This document shows positions 27,004 to 36,869 of a DNA stretch of 64,000 nt, piece by piece. The stretch covers positions 1,054,001 to 1,118,000 of the forward strand of contig NZ_CP092365.1 of NCBI RefSeq assembly GCF_022370835.2, in the 5' to 3' direction. The translations under genes were made by a program, and so were the position numbers. Numbering within the stretch: position 1 is the stretch's first letter; each line of letters opens with the position of its first letter. The notes beneath the pieces are model-generated. The model saw only the letters and a list, made by a program, of their open reading frames with translations, searched no databases and was not told where the DNA came from. Source of the stretch: Mycolicibacillus parakoreensis. Lineage in GTDB: Bacteria > Actinomycetota > Actinomycetes > Mycobacteriales > Mycobacteriaceae.

Positions 27004-28704
27004 TCAGGACTGCCGACGGCCGCGCCACCGCTCGAACCGGTTGCGCCGGCCGCCCAGCGCGGCCAGCACCGCGTTCATCGAGGCGGGCGCCGGTCGGAGG
27101 CGGGTCGCCGCGGTGGCCGGCGCGGGCGGCGCGTCGCCGTCCCACCACACCGGGTCCAGCAGCGCACCCATCACGGTCACCGCGCGCTCGGTGCTGTCGT
27201 GGCCCCACCGGCAGGCCCGGTCGATCGCGTGGGCCGACGGCGCCAGGTTCACCGGGGACAAGGTGGGGGTGAACCGGACCAGATGATCGGCGTACGGCGC
27301 GTTGCGCACCATCTGCAGCGAGATCGCCTGGGTGATCGGCACCAGCCACAGATTGCGGGGATCCCACTGCGGATGGAAGCAGTCGAACGCCAAGTAGCAC
27401 GCGTTGCGGGTGCCCAGGCGGCCGTCGCGGACCCGTTTCCACGCCAACTCGACCGGGACGTTGCTGGCCGCGCCGCCGTCGACGAGGGCACCGACGTCGT
27501 TGTCGGCGAGCAACCGGTCGAACAGCGGCACCATCGCCGGATCGGCGGTCTCGTGGTGCAGCACGCCCGGGATCGCCGAGGAGAACGACGCCGCGTCCAC
27601 CACGTTGACGTCGGTGTCGGGGTTGTCACCACCGATGACGATCGGGGTGACCACCCGCGGGTCGATGAACGCCGCGGTCTGCCAGAGCCGGGCCGCCACC
27701 TGCGGGCCCAGCCCGATCGGCAGATACGGCAGCGAGCGCAGCTGCAGCGCCGCCAGCCGCTGTCGGCGATACCGGGACGGCAGTGCCGCAAACGGCTGGC
27801 GTCGCACCCCGGCGACCACCGCGTCGAACGGCACGTCCAGGTCGGACAGCGTCATCAACGCGCCGTCCTCACGCCGGAACATCGCGTCGGCGAACCGGTC
27901 GAAACGCAGCGAGAACACGCCGGTCAGACCGTGGGTGCGGTGCCGCGACTCCGGGCCGAGGATGGCGCGGAACGAGACCGACTTGGCCCACTGCACGTAC
28001 TCGTCGATCGGCACCGGCAGGGTGCGCGCGACCACCGAGCCCAGCACCGACCCGAACGAGGAGCCGATCAGGTAGTCGGGCACCTGGCCGGCCTCCAGCA
28101 GCCGCTGCATGCCCCCGATGTAGACGAAGCCGGCGCCGCCGCCCCCGCCGAGCACCGTGACCAGCTTCTTGTACCCGACCTCGGTGTCCAGTTCGGCCAG
28201 GGAGAAGTCGTTGCCGTGCCGTTCGGCCAGAATCGCACGCTGCTCGTCCTGGTCGTCGCGCAGCGCGGTCAGCGCCGCGCGGGCGTCGGTCAGCGCGGCG
28301 ACCGGATCCTGCTGCTCGCGCAGCGGGCCGCGCAGAGTGTCGGCCACCCTGGTGCGCCAGGGCGTCAGCTCGGCACCGACCGACACGTCCCCGCGCCCGC
28401 GGGTCCCGCCCGGGCCGGCCGCACCCGGCTCGAAGTCGGCCAGCCGAGCGAAGTTGAGCAGGTAGCGCAGCCGGCGCAGTTCCTCGGCGCCCAGCACCTC
28501 GGGATTGTTGAGGTGATTGCGGACCAGCCGATTCTCCATCTTCTGCAGCAGCAGGGTGTCATCGGAGGTGTCGACCTCGTCCTCGACGACCTCCTGGTCG
28601 AGTGGGAGGGCGAAGTCCTGGCCGGTGTCAGCGTCGTCGACCCCCTCCGGGGGTCTGCGTAACCCGGTCCGGGCGAGCACGTTGTCGACAAAGGGGATCT
28701 GCAT
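27004..28704 (-). CDS. Patatin-like phospholipase/acyl hydrolase
   Basis: A 566-residue protein with a central patatin domain. It shows the oxyanion loop LGGGGGAGFVYIGG (about 185-198), the nucleophile elbow GSSFG with Ser216, and the catalytic Asp409 in the VDGGAASNVP motif, so the Ser-Asp dyad looks complete. The N-terminal 180 residues are acidic and helical with no recognisable domain. No signal peptide is visible, so a cytoplasmic or peripheral membrane lipase is likely. The ATG at 28704 has AGGAAG about eight bases upstream. The gene is alone, convergent with the TauE gene. Confidence 0.85.
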   Translation of the reverse strand: MQIPFVDNVLARTGLRRPPEGVDDADTGQDFALPLDQEVVEDEVDTSDDTLLLQKMENRLVRNHLNNPEVLGAEELRRLRYLLNFARLADFEPGAAGPGGTRGRGDVSVGAELTPWRTRVADTLRGPLREQQDPVAALTDARAALTALRDDQDEQRAILAERHGNDFSLAELDTEVGYKKLVTVLGGGGGAGFVYIGGMQRLLEAGQVPDYLIGSSFGSVLGSVVARTLPVPIDEYVQWAKSVSFRAILGPESRHRTHGLTGVFSLRFDRFADAMFRREDGALMTLSDLDVPFDAVVAGVRRQPFAALPSRYRRQRLAALQLRSLPYLPIGLGPQVAARLWQTAAFIDPRVVTPIVIGGDNPDTDVNVVDAASFSSAIPGVLHHETADPAMVPLFDRLLADNDVGALVDGGAASNVPVELAWKRVRDGRLGTRNACYLAFDCFHPQWDPRNLWLVPITQAISLQMVRNAPYADHLVRFTPTLSPVNLAPSAHAIDRACRWGHDSTERAVTVMGALLDPVWWDGDAPPAPATAATRLRPAPASMNAVLAALGGRRNRFERWRGRRQS

Positions 28705-28912
28705 GGGGCCCGCTTCCTGGTAGTGACGCGTTGCGCAGCCGAAGCAATCTCGACAGGTGAGCCTACGTGGTGGGTCCCCGCCCGGGCGGCACCCACGGGC
28801 CGGGTGAGCGTGGGTGTCGGGTCGACGCCGGCCTGCGCGCAGAGTCAACGGACCGGTCGCCCCGGTTGCGGGCGCGACACCGGGTGATTCGGGCCGGCGG
28901 CGGGCGTGCGGT

Positions 28913-28918
28913 AGGCTT
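28913..28918 (+). promoter_or_regulatory. Putative -10 element of the tRNA-Pro promoter
   Basis: TAGGCT fits the mycobacterial -10 consensus and lies 31 bases before the mature tRNA, a usual distance for a short tRNA leader. No good -35 is visible. The rest of the 28705-28949 gap shows no gene. Confidence 0.35.
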
Positions 28919-28949
28919 TCGACCTGCCGCCGGAGTGTTTCGGCGGCAC

Positions 28950-29023
28950 CGGGCTGTGGCGCAGTTTGGTAGCGCACTTGACTGGGGGTCAAGTGGTCGC
29001 AGGTTCAAATCCTGTCAGCCCGA
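28950..29023 (+). tRNA. tRNA-Pro, anticodon GGG
   Basis: A 74-base cloverleaf. The acceptor stem CGGGCTG pairs with CAGCCCG, the anticodon stem CTTGA pairs with TCAAG around the loop CTGGGGG with GGG at 28984-28986, and the T arm is GCAGGTTCAAATCCTGT. The discriminator base is A and the CCA end is not encoded. It reads the Pro codons CCC and CCU. Confidence 0.95.
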
Positions 29024-29044
29024 CAGAGGACACGCCAGCTCAAG

Positions 29045-29072
29045 GACGGTTTTCGGGGCTCCGGGAACCGTC
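29045..29072 (+). terminator. Possible terminator between tRNA-Pro and the fadD gene
   Basis: GACGGTT (29045-29051) and AACCGTC (29066-29072) form a 7-bp stem with a 14-base GC-rich loop, placed 21 bases after the tRNA and before the convergent fadD gene. No U-tract follows. The hairpin is weak and its role is inferred from position. Confidence 0.3.
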
Positions 29073-29128
29073 TGTGGCGTCTACCGGCCCGGCCGACCTT
29101 TTAGCGACCTGACCCGCGGACCAAACGC

Positions 29129-30889
29129 CTACTCGCTGTCCAAGCGGGTGAACTGGCTCTGCCGATAGTGCTCGACGCAGGCAGAGCGCCGGATCTTGCC
29201 GCTCGTCGTCGTCGGGATCGAGCCGGCCGGCACCAGGACCATGTCTCGGAGATTGAGACCGTGTGCGGTCGATATCGCGGAGGTGACGTCGGACTTGATC
29301 TCGGCGAACCGGGTCATCTCCTCCGGCGCGGAACCCGTCGGCTGCTTCAGTTCGATCACCGTGACCAGTTCCTCGGTGCCGCCCATGGGGACCGAGACCG
29401 CTGCGACCCGGCCGCGAGTGATCCGTTGAACGGTCGCTTCGATGTCCTCTGGGTAGTGGTTGCGGCCACGAATGATCAACACGTCCTTGATGCGCCCGAC
29501 GATGAACAACTCACCCTGCGAGATGAACCCCAGATCCCCGGTTCTCAGCCAGGAGTCCGCCGGAGTGCCAGGTGTCGGATCGCGCAGAGTGGCGTTGAAG
29601 CATCGCTGCTGCTTCGGGCTGGCACCCCAGTAGCCGTCGGCGACATTGTCGCCGCGCACCCAGATCTCGCCGACGACGTCCGGCGGGCACTCGCGATGGA
29701 AGTCGCTGTCGACGATCCGCAGCAGAGGGGAGTGCGGCAGCCGGTACCGAACCAGTGCGGTGCCCGATCCGCCCGTAGACCGTTGAACGCGTCCGGCGGA
29801 TAACGCGTTGATGTCGAATCGGGCCGGCGGCGTGGATTCACACCAGGTGCCGCTCGTGACGAAGACGGTCGCTTCCGCCAGGCCGTAAGACGGCCTGAGC
29901 ATGGCGTCTCGAAAGTTGAAGTGGGCGAACCGGTCCGCGAACCGCCGCAGCGTTGCCTGCTCGACCCGTTCGGCGCCACTGATGATGCCCAGTATTCCGC
30001 CGAGGTCGAGCCCGGCGAGGTCACCGTCGGTGGTGCTGCGCACAGCGAGGTCGAAGGCGAAGTTGGGTGCGGCCGAAAATGCGGCGGGATTCTCGGCCAA
30101 CGCCCGCATCCACCTCGCCGGCCGTTCCAGGAACGCCACCGGGCTGGACAGCTGACCGCGAAATCCGCCCAGGATGGGCGCGCAGACCCCCAGCACGAGG
30201 CCCATGTCGTGGTAGAAGGGCAACCACGACACCATCGTGGCGGTGGGAGGGACGGTGATACCGGAGTCCGCGAAGAGGCAGCGCATCAACTGATCGAAAT
30301 TCACCTGCAGGTTGCGATGTGAGACCGTGACCCCGGTCGGTGTCCGTGTCGACCCCGAGCTGTACTGCAGATATGCGATGTGTGGTGTGTCCGCGACCAG
30401 GAGGTTCGACTCCGCTCCGCCGCTGTCCAGGTTCAGCGCATCGACCTCGATCACCGTCGGTGCTGTGTCCAGGCGCGCTTCGGCGACATAAGCGCGGACG
30501 TCATCGGTGGCCGCCGAGGTGGTGAGGACGACAGCCGGGGAGGTGTCGGCCAAGACCGCACCCACCCGTTCATGGCTCGAACCGCGATTGGGCAGCGGCA
30601 GCGGTACCGCGATCAGCCCGGCCTGCATCGCACCCAGGAAAGCCAGAATGTACTGCAGGCTCTGCGGAGCCAGGATCACCGCTCGGTCCCCCGGCGCTGC
30701 GCAAACGCTGAGCTGGCTTGCCAACGCCATCGTGCGGTGCGACAGCTCGGACCAGGTGAGATCCTCAGGAACTCCCGCCGGATCCTTCTCGTAATCGGTG
30801 AAGGTGAACGCGATGTCGTTGGGCCGCAAGCTGGCGCGGCCATGCAGGATCGAGAGGATGGATGACTGATTAATCGTCGTCGCCGTCAC
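29129..30889 (-). CDS. fadD23: Long-chain fatty acyl-AMP ligase (FadD23-like, TPP locus)
   Basis: A 586-residue ANL-superfamily adenylating enzyme. It has the ATP-binding loop YLQYSSGSTRTPTGVTVSH (about 172-190), YGLAEATVF, the TGDLGF motif, the hinge GRIKDVLIIRGRNHYPEDIE and the catalytic Lys565 in TTTSGKIRR. The LPFYHDMGL stretch and overall pattern are those of mycobacterial fatty acyl-AMP ligases, which load activated fatty acids onto polyketide synthases. It would prime the Pks of this locus. The GTG at 30889 gives the family N-terminus (MTATTINQSSILSILHGRAS); longer in-frame starts run into the next gene. It ends the minus-strand operon papA-mmpL-acyltransferase-fadD. Confidence 0.88.
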   Translation of the reverse strand: MTATTINQSSILSILHGRASLRPNDIAFTFTDYEKDPAGVPEDLTWSELSHRTMALASQLSVCAAPGDRAVILAPQSLQYILAFLGAMQAGLIAVPLPLPNRGSSHERVGAVLADTSPAVVLTTSAATDDVRAYVAEARLDTAPTVIEVDALNLDSGGAESNLLVADTPHIAYLQYSSGSTRTPTGVTVSHRNLQVNFDQLMRCLFADSGITVPPTATMVSWLPFYHDMGLVLGVCAPILGGFRGQLSSPVAFLERPARWMRALAENPAAFSAAPNFAFDLAVRSTTDGDLAGLDLGGILGIISGAERVEQATLRRFADRFAHFNFRDAMLRPSYGLAEATVFVTSGTWCESTPPARFDINALSAGRVQRSTGGSGTALVRYRLPHSPLLRIVDSDFHRECPPDVVGEIWVRGDNVADGYWGASPKQQRCFNATLRDPTPGTPADSWLRTGDLGFISQGELFIVGRIKDVLIIRGRNHYPEDIEATVQRITRGRVAAVSVPMGGTEELVTVIELKQPTGSAPEEMTRFAEIKSDVTSAISTAHGLNLRDMVLVPAGSIPTTTSGKIRRSACVEHYRQSQFTRLDSE

Positions 30890-30911
30890 ATCGAATCCGT
30901 TGCGGACGGGG

Positions 30912-32039
30912 TCACGGGGCACCGGGAGCCATGAACGACATGACGCCGTCGATGAGCTCGGAGATCGGGTCGTCGCCACCGGCGCCGCCACCGTCACCGA
31001 ATGTCGCCTCGTTGGCCGGTTCGGTGACTTCGATCGGGTCGAAGCCGTGCTCCGGATCCACCTGCACCGGGGCGGTCGCCGGATCATCGTTGCGCGAATA
31101 GCCCGCGTTCACCCGTGGCATCAGGATCGCATCGAGTCGGTTCAGGGTGTCCTCGTCGTATCCGAGGTATTTGAAGGGGAAGACCAGGGGCAGATGTTGC
31201 TCGGGAATCAGGTACGTCGTCGTCTTGGCGCCCCGGGAGTTCACCGTCGTCCGGATGTTCTGTGCGGGCACCATGCTCGGGTCGGTGAACGCGACGGCGG
31301 TGTGACCGGTTGCCAGACCCGCTATCGAGTTGGCCAGGGCGAACAAGTTGTCCGGCCGGTCCGGAAAATCGGCGATGCTGTCGTAGGCGGAGACGAACTG
31401 GTGGGTGTCGTACTGGCTCTCCACCGGTTGCGGCATCGGATAGTCCATGAACGGCACGACGCTGCCCGGGGGGAATACCTGGGTCAGGAACCCCTCCCCG
31501 AACGGGTGCTTGGCCAGCGGATCGCCGAACGTCGCGAAATTCAGTTGATCCGGCGGCGGTGCGGTCGGATCGTTGGCCAGTCGCGCTTTCACGGCGTCGA
31601 GCACCAGCGCGCCCTCCGACAGCCCCATCGCCGTGCCGGGGCCGCCGGCACGGATGGCGGCATCGAGGTTGTCCTCGCCGACGACGACGGACTCACCGAT
31701 GCTGGGGCCGTCGAGCCCCAGGCCGGGATGGATCTCCTCGCCGATCGGACCGATCCCGGGGAAGAACCGCTCAAGAGTATGCCCCTGGACCTGTCCAGCC
31801 GGGTAGTCGACCTTCACCCTCTTCATGTTGGGGAACCAGTGCTCCCCGGTCCGACGGATGTACTCGTCGTAGGGGATGCCCAGCACGTGAGCCCCACCCA
31901 AGGCGTACGCGGTGCCCGGCTCGGACGGTGGCGGAGCGGGCGGAGGGGGCGGATCGTCGGCGCGTGCCGATCCGATACCGAAACATCCTGTGGTACCAGC
32001 TGTTATCAGCACGACGAATCCCGAGAGGAACTTCTTCAT
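30912..32039 (-). CDS. Secreted PE-PPE-domain acyltransferase (Chp2/PE-like, TPP locus)
   Basis: A 375-residue exported alpha/beta-hydrolase. A signal peptide ([18 protein letters not shown], likely cleaved after SARA at residue 27) precedes a Pro-rich linker and a PE-PPE domain with the nucleophile elbow GLSEG, Ser141. Homologues Chp1 and Chp2 finish sulfolipid and polyacyltrehalose assembly outside the cytoplasmic membrane, and the TPP locus encodes the equivalent enzyme, so this one probably transfers acyl groups between acyl-trehalose intermediates. I favour the ATG at 32039, which starts at the signal peptide and follows a purine-rich GGGGGCGGG; an in-frame ATG at 32087 is possible. It carries no actual PE N-terminal domain. 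Confidence 0.85.
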   Translation of the reverse strand: MKKFLSGFVVLITAGTTGCFGIGSARADDPPPPPAPPPSEPGTAYALGGAHVLGIPYDEYIRRTGEHWFPNMKRVKVDYPAGQVQGHTLERFFPGIGPIGEEIHPGLGLDGPSIGESVVVGEDNLDAAIRAGGPGTAMGLSEGALVLDAVKARLANDPTAPPPDQLNFATFGDPLAKHPFGEGFLTQVFPPGSVVPFMDYPMPQPVESQYDTHQFVSAYDSIADFPDRPDNLFALANSIAGLATGHTAVAFTDPSMVPAQNIRTTVNSRGAKTTTYLIPEQHLPLVFPFKYLGYDEDTLNRLDAILMPRVNAGYSRNDDPATAPVQVDPEHGFDPIEVTEPANEATFGDGGGAGGDDPISELIDGVMSFMAPGAP

Positions 32040-32098
32040 CCCGCCCCCTGATGTCTGACTCTTGCCAAGTTTTCCATAGATGTACATGGCGGTCTACC

Positions 32099-35000
32099 TC
32101 ACTCCTCCGTACCGGCCGGTTCTTCGATGACGTCACCCGGCGCCGTGATCTGCGACGGTGGTGAGCGTCTGGCACCCACTCGGGACGGCCACCAGTTCGC
32201 CCGCCCCACCAGCGTCGCGATGGCCGGCACCGTGATGGTGCGCACCACGAAGGTGTCCAACAAGATGCCCACTCCGATCACGAATCCGCCTTGCACCACG
32301 ACGCCGATGCTGGAGAACAGCAGGCCGGCCATCGACGCGGCGAAGATCAAGCCCGCCGCGGTGATGACGCCGCCGGTCGAGCTCAGCGTGCGGATGACGC
32401 CAAACCGGACGCTGTGCGGAGACTCGTCCCGCAGTCGCGAGACCAAGAGCATGTTGTAGTCGGCTCCGACCGCGATCAACACCACGAACGCTAACGGTGG
32501 CACGCTCCAGTGTAATTGCTGATCGAAGAGGAACTGGAACGTCAGCACACCGATCCCGAGCGCAGCGAAGAATGAGATCACCACGGATCCAACGAGATAC
32601 AGCGGAGCGATGAGCGCACGCAACAGCAGCATCAAGGTGAGCAGGACGACGATGAGGGTTGCGATGATGATGTATCGGATGTCGTGCTGGTAGTAGTCGC
32701 GGGTATCGCGCAACGCGGCAGGATAGCCGCCCATCGAGATCGTGGCGTCGGCGAGCGTGGTGTTCGGTTGGGCTCCGGCCGCGATGTCGCTGATCCGGTC
32801 GACTTGATCCATCGCCTCGGCGCTGAACGGGTTGAGGTTGGTCTGCACCAGGTACCGCACCGTGTGCCCGTCCGGTGAGATGAACGCCCTGGCGGCCTCC
32901 TGGAACTCCGGCAGACCCAACGCTTCCTGCGGGATGTTGAACCCCGCCGCCGACGGGCCCGCCGCTTCGTTCCGCATCGTCAACAGGAACCCCGCGGCCT
33001 CGTTGAGGCCAGCGGCGATCACTTTGACCTGGTTGACCAGCTCGTCCACTCCGCCGGCCACTTCTTGGCTGCCGTCGGCCAGTCGGGCAGCGTTCTTCCT
33101 GAGGTCGGTGAGGGCAGCCTGTGCGCCACCCGGCTCGTTCAGCCCCATCGAATTGGCGGCCGCGGCGACGTCGGCCAACGCAGCGTTGAGCCGTTTCACC
33201 GTTGCGGAGAGGGTCTGTCCGCCGCCGAAGTCCTGCAACTGGCGGGCCGCATCGTTGATCTGATCGAGGCTGCCGTTTTCGTGTGCGACGGTGAGTCGCT
33301 CGAACTGCGCGCGGGTGGCACGGCAGGAGGGATTCGCATCGCAGACCGCGTTGCCCTGCAGCGCCGTTAACACCGGCCCAATCCACAGGAACATGTCCTT
33401 GACAGCGGAGAAATTGATGCCCATGGAGTTGCCGAGCAGGTTGATGCTGTCGACGAGCTTGGCGGCAGTGTCGACGTCGCGTACCAATTGGTCGCCGCCG
33501 TAAGCGGTTCTGGCTGAGGAGAACGTGGTGACCAGATTCTCAAGGCTGGGTACGATTTCGTTGACCTGGTTGCGGACGTCGGCGAGACTGTCGGCCAGCG
33601 TACCGGCTCCGTCCTTCAACCGGTTCAGGTCGCCGCCGCGCTCCTTGATCTGACCGGAACCGTCGGCCAGCCGGTCGCCGACCAGGCCCGCCTGATAAGT
33701 GGCCCGGAACTCCGGGGGCACATCCCCTAACGGCCGGGTGATGCCGCTGACCCGAGCGACGTCCGGCAACTGGGCTACCCGGGACGCCAGCTGTTCGAGG
33801 TCGGCCAGGGCGCGTGGCTCGCGCAGATCGCGCGGTGACTGGATCAGGATGTATTCGGGGATGGACTGGCTGATCGGGAAGTGGCGTTCCAATGCGGCGT
33901 AGCCGATAGAACTCGGCGCCGACGCCGCCACACTTTTACGGTCGTCGTAGTTGTAGTGCGCGAAGATCGCGGAGCCGGCCAACAACGCCAGAATGATTGC
34001 GCTGGAAACCAGATTGATCACCGGTCGCCGCACGATGCGGATGCCGGCGCGCCGCCAGAGCCGGGCGGTCAGTTCGCGGCGCGGCTTGACCCATCCGCGC
34101 GGTCCGGCAAGGGTCAGGATCGCCGGTAACAGCGTCAGCCCGGCGAGATAGGCGATGCCGATGCCGATCGCCGAGGAGATCCCGACCGTCTTGAACACGC
34201 CCATCTTGGCGAAGCCCAGCAGCAGGAAGGTGATCCCGACGGTCGCGGCCGATGCGGTGATGACCTTCCCGATCGAGACCATCGCCGCCTTCACCGCCTC
34301 GTCGAAGTCGGTATCGGCGCGCAGATAGTCGTGATATCGGCTGATCAGGAACACTGCGTAATCGGTTCCCGCGCCGGCCATGATCGCGCTCAGGAAGACG
34401 ATGGACTGATTGGAGACACCCGATCCGGTCAGCTCGGAGTAAGCCGCCACCACGGACTGTGCGATCAGCAGGGATGACCCGATCGTGATCAGCGGCAGGA
34501 GCATCGTGACCAAGTTCCGGTAAACCACGAGCAATACGGTGAGCACCAGTACCGCGATCGCGATCTCGATCGGCATCCGATCACGCTGCCCGGCGACGGT
34601 GAGATCCGCGACGGTAGCCGCGGGGCCGGTGAGGTGCACCGACAGCGAACTGTCGCTGACGGCCTGCCGGATGACCTCGGAGACCCGGTTGAACGATTCG
34701 AAGGACCGCGGCGTGCCCAATTCTCCGACCAGCCCGACCGGCAGCACCCAGGTCGTGTTGTCTTCGCTGGTCAGGAACTCGCGTAGCTGCGGCGTACCGA
34801 CGAAATCCTGCACCGTCTCGACGTCGGCGAGATCGTCGCCGAGGACCTTGACCAGGTGGCGGTAGGTCTGCTCGTCGGCTTTCGTCAGCCCGTCCTCGTT
34901 GATCATCGCCACGATGAGCAGGTCGTCGCTGCCGGATTCGTTGAACGCCTCCGCCATTTTCTGTGCGGTGACGCTCGAAGGCGCGTCGTCGGGCAGGATC

Positions 35001-35158
35001 GCGAGCGGGTGCCGCTCGGACATCTCGGTCAGGGACGGGACCGCCAACGGCAAGGCGACGGCCATCATGATCCAGACCGCGATGACCGCCCAGGGCCACC
35101 CCACCACGAGGTCGGCGAGCGGACGCATGGCGAACTCGCCGTCGCCTCGAGACGTCAC
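32099..35158 (-). CDS. mmpL10: MmpL family RND lipid transporter (MmpL10-like, TPP locus)
   Basis: About 1019 residues in the MmpL layout: one membrane helix near the N-terminus (RPLADLVVGWPWAVIAVWI), a first periplasmic domain, five helices, a second large periplasmic domain rich in Ala and Asn (about residues 400-730), then the last membrane block. The AGAGTDYAVFLISRYHDYL and AVGADYNMLLVSRLRDE segments carry the Asp-Tyr pairs used for proton coupling. In TPP-type loci this protein moves the diacyltrehalose precursor across the membrane. The start is uncertain: GTG 35158 is chosen, ATG 35128 is the alternative, and an upstream start at 35242 would overlap papA. Confidence 0.85.
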   Translation of the reverse strand: MTSRGDGEFAMRPLADLVVGWPWAVIAVWIMMAVALPLAVPSLTEMSERHPLAILPDDAPSSVTAQKMAEAFNESGSDDLLIVAMINEDGLTKADEQTYRHLVKVLGDDLADVETVQDFVGTPQLREFLTSEDNTTWVLPVGLVGELGTPRSFESFNRVSEVIRQAVSDSSLSVHLTGPAATVADLTVAGQRDRMPIEIAIAVLVLTVLLVVYRNLVTMLLPLITIGSSLLIAQSVVAAYSELTGSGVSNQSIVFLSAIMAGAGTDYAVFLISRYHDYLRADTDFDEAVKAAMVSIGKVITASAATVGITFLLLGFAKMGVFKTVGISSAIGIGIAYLAGLTLLPAILTLAGPRGWVKPRRELTARLWRRAGIRIVRRPVINLVSSAIILALLAGSAIFAHYNYDDRKSVAASAPSSIGYAALERHFPISQSIPEYILIQSPRDLREPRALADLEQLASRVAQLPDVARVSGITRPLGDVPPEFRATYQAGLVGDRLADGSGQIKERGGDLNRLKDGAGTLADSLADVRNQVNEIVPSLENLVTTFSSARTAYGGDQLVRDVDTAAKLVDSINLLGNSMGINFSAVKDMFLWIGPVLTALQGNAVCDANPSCRATRAQFERLTVAHENGSLDQINDAARQLQDFGGGQTLSATVKRLNAALADVAAAANSMGLNEPGGAQAALTDLRKNAARLADGSQEVAGGVDELVNQVKVIAAGLNEAAGFLLTMRNEAAGPSAAGFNIPQEALGLPEFQEAARAFISPDGHTVRYLVQTNLNPFSAEAMDQVDRISDIAAGAQPNTTLADATISMGGYPAALRDTRDYYQHDIRYIIIATLIVVLLTLMLLLRALIAPLYLVGSVVISFFAALGIGVLTFQFLFDQQLHWSVPPLAFVVLIAVGADYNMLLVSRLRDESPHSVRFGVIRTLSSTGGVITAAGLIFAASMAGLLFSSIGVVVQGGFVIGVGILLDTFVVRTITVPAIATLVGRANWWPSRVGARRSPPSQITAPGDVIEEPAGTEE

Positions 35159-35196
35159 CCGACGGAGAAGGCTGCGCGTCCGGTTCCTGACCCCGG

Positions 35197-36618
35197 CTAT
35201 GCGATCCGCCCCCAGGACCCGCTGCGGGCGACCTGCGTACACACCGAGCGAACCGCGTCCATGTACCGGATGACCGACTTCGCCGCCACGGGATTGTCGG
35301 GATGCATGATCGCCATGGTTGTGCCCTCCCCGTATCGGAAAATGTATATGGTCAGTTGATAGGAGTATCGCCCGTCGGGGTAAATGCCGATGTTCTCGGC
35401 AAGGCCCATGTCGGCCGCGGCGAGTATGGCGTTAAGCGGTGCGGCGCCGCCATGGAAGAAGTTCGACACCGGAAAGTTCGGTTGCGGCCAGTCCAGCCAC
35501 GGCGCTAATTCGCGTGCGCGGTAATACGGCACCTTCGCCATATCCAGCGCGGAATCGAACGAGGTTTGCGCCGCCCAAGCAGCTTCGCTGAACGTGGTCG
35601 CCGCGATCGGGACGATGATCGGGATCAACCCGGTGAACCAACCCTGAGTCATGAAATTGTCACCGGCTTTGCGAGAATCCCTCGGAGTGAGACCGTAGTA
35701 CGTCAGAGCGCCGGTGAACTCGTGCTCGACCAAGGCCAGACAGGCAAACAAACCGCCCACGAAGCGTGCGCCGGCCGCTGTGCAGGCCGATTCGAATTGG
35801 TCGGTCTGGGCCGGGTCCATCAACACCGTCGATGTCATGTCGCTGCCGGTCGTCTTGAGTGGATCACCCAGCGGCAGAGGGAATTCAGGGAAGCCGCCGC
35901 CGCTGTTCTCGGCGAAATCGATCCAGTCCCGGACCTCGGGCGAATCCACTGTCAGGCCGGCCGTGGATTCGCGTTCACGAATGCAGAATTCATCAAAACT
36001 GCCCGCATCGGGAAGTGTGAGGGACTGTCCGCTCCCGCTCAAAGCCGAATACATTCCGTTGGCTTCGACCATCGTGGTCCCGATCAATGTCGCATCGCCG
36101 TGCACGTGATCCATGGCCGCGAAAAAGGTGAATCGACCGTCGTTCTGGATAATCCCGAAGGTGAAGCAACCCCACTCCAGGGGGGAGGGGATCGACACGA
36201 CGTGGGTGCGGATCTCGTCTTCGGTCATGTAGCCGTGGTCGATCGGTCCGAACTCGATATCTTCGGGATCCTCGAGCGCATGCCGGACGAAATCTCCGGA
36301 GTCGGTTTGTTCGAACCAGCTCCGGAATGTGTCGTGGCGGCGCAGATATTCGTTGACAGCACGGTCCATTGCGTCGATATCGCATTCGCCGGCGACTTCG
36401 CAGCTGGCGATGATCTGCCGGGAGAAGGTCAACCCCGCGGCGGTGCGCTCGCAGTGGTTGCGCAGATGCTGGTGCTGCATGTAACTGACCGGCACCGAGC
36501 TCACCGGTGCGCGCCGCGCCTTCTCCGCCGCGGCGGGCACCGGGTGCCACGAGGTGACCGAACCCGGCCGCAACGACCATTCGTCGAGCGTTCCGATCGT
36601 GACTTCGCCAATGCGCAC
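35197..36618 (-). CDS. papA3: PapA-type polyketide-associated acyltransferase (PapA3-like, TPP locus)
   Basis: A 473-residue acyltransferase of the condensation-domain superfamily. The catalytic HxxxD motif is HVHGD at residues 171-175. The N-terminus (GEVTIGTLDEWSLRPGSVTSWHP) and the PVSYMQHQHLRNH segment match mycobacterial PapA1, PapA2 and PapA3, which acylate trehalose. It probably makes the first acyl-trehalose intermediates in the cytoplasm before MmpL transport. The GTG at 36618 with GGGAAGG about ten bases upstream is the best start; an extension to 36699 looks noncoding. It is divergent from pks across 251 bases. Confidence 0.87.
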   Translation of the reverse strand: MRIGEVTIGTLDEWSLRPGSVTSWHPVPAAAEKARRAPVSSVPVSYMQHQHLRNHCERTAAGLTFSRQIIASCEVAGECDIDAMDRAVNEYLRRHDTFRSWFEQTDSGDFVRHALEDPEDIEFGPIDHGYMTEDEIRTHVVSIPSPLEWGCFTFGIIQNDGRFTFFAAMDHVHGDATLIGTTMVEANGMYSALSGSGQSLTLPDAGSFDEFCIRERESTAGLTVDSPEVRDWIDFAENSGGGFPEFPLPLGDPLKTTGSDMTSTVLMDPAQTDQFESACTAAGARFVGGLFACLALVEHEFTGALTYYGLTPRDSRKAGDNFMTQGWFTGLIPIIVPIAATTFSEAAWAAQTSFDSALDMAKVPYYRARELAPWLDWPQPNFPVSNFFHGGAAPLNAILAAADMGLAENIGIYPDGRYSYQLTIYIFRYGEGTTMAIMHPDNPVAAKSVIRYMDAVRSVCTQVARSGSWGRIA

Positions 36619-36681
36619 GACGCTGTACCTTCCCGTCCCCGGCTGGCAGCCCAGCCAGCTCGCATCCCCCGTGGCCGCACG

Positions 36682-36687
36682 ACTATA
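36682..36687 (-). promoter_or_regulatory. Putative -10 element for the papA-mmpL-acyltransferase-fadD operon
   Basis: On the minus strand TATAGT matches the mycobacterial -10 consensus closely and would start transcription about 57 bases before the papA GTG. No good -35 is visible. For pks, on the plus strand, TTGCGC (36738) and CATACT (36763) are a weak pair with 19-base spacing. The 251-base gap between the divergent genes must hold both promoters. Confidence 0.4.
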
Positions 36688-36869
36688 CCTACAAGACAAC
36701 CCGCACGGTCCTTAGGGAAACGCTGGGAAATCCTTACTTGCGCCTCGGGGCACCCCTTCGTGCATACTACGGGTGATCTTGCAACACTGCCGGGGGGTGA
36801 CCGTTGGTTCGCAACGGGTTTGCCGCGTTCTGGCGGAGGCGTTGAGCCCCGCCCGGGGAGGACGACGAT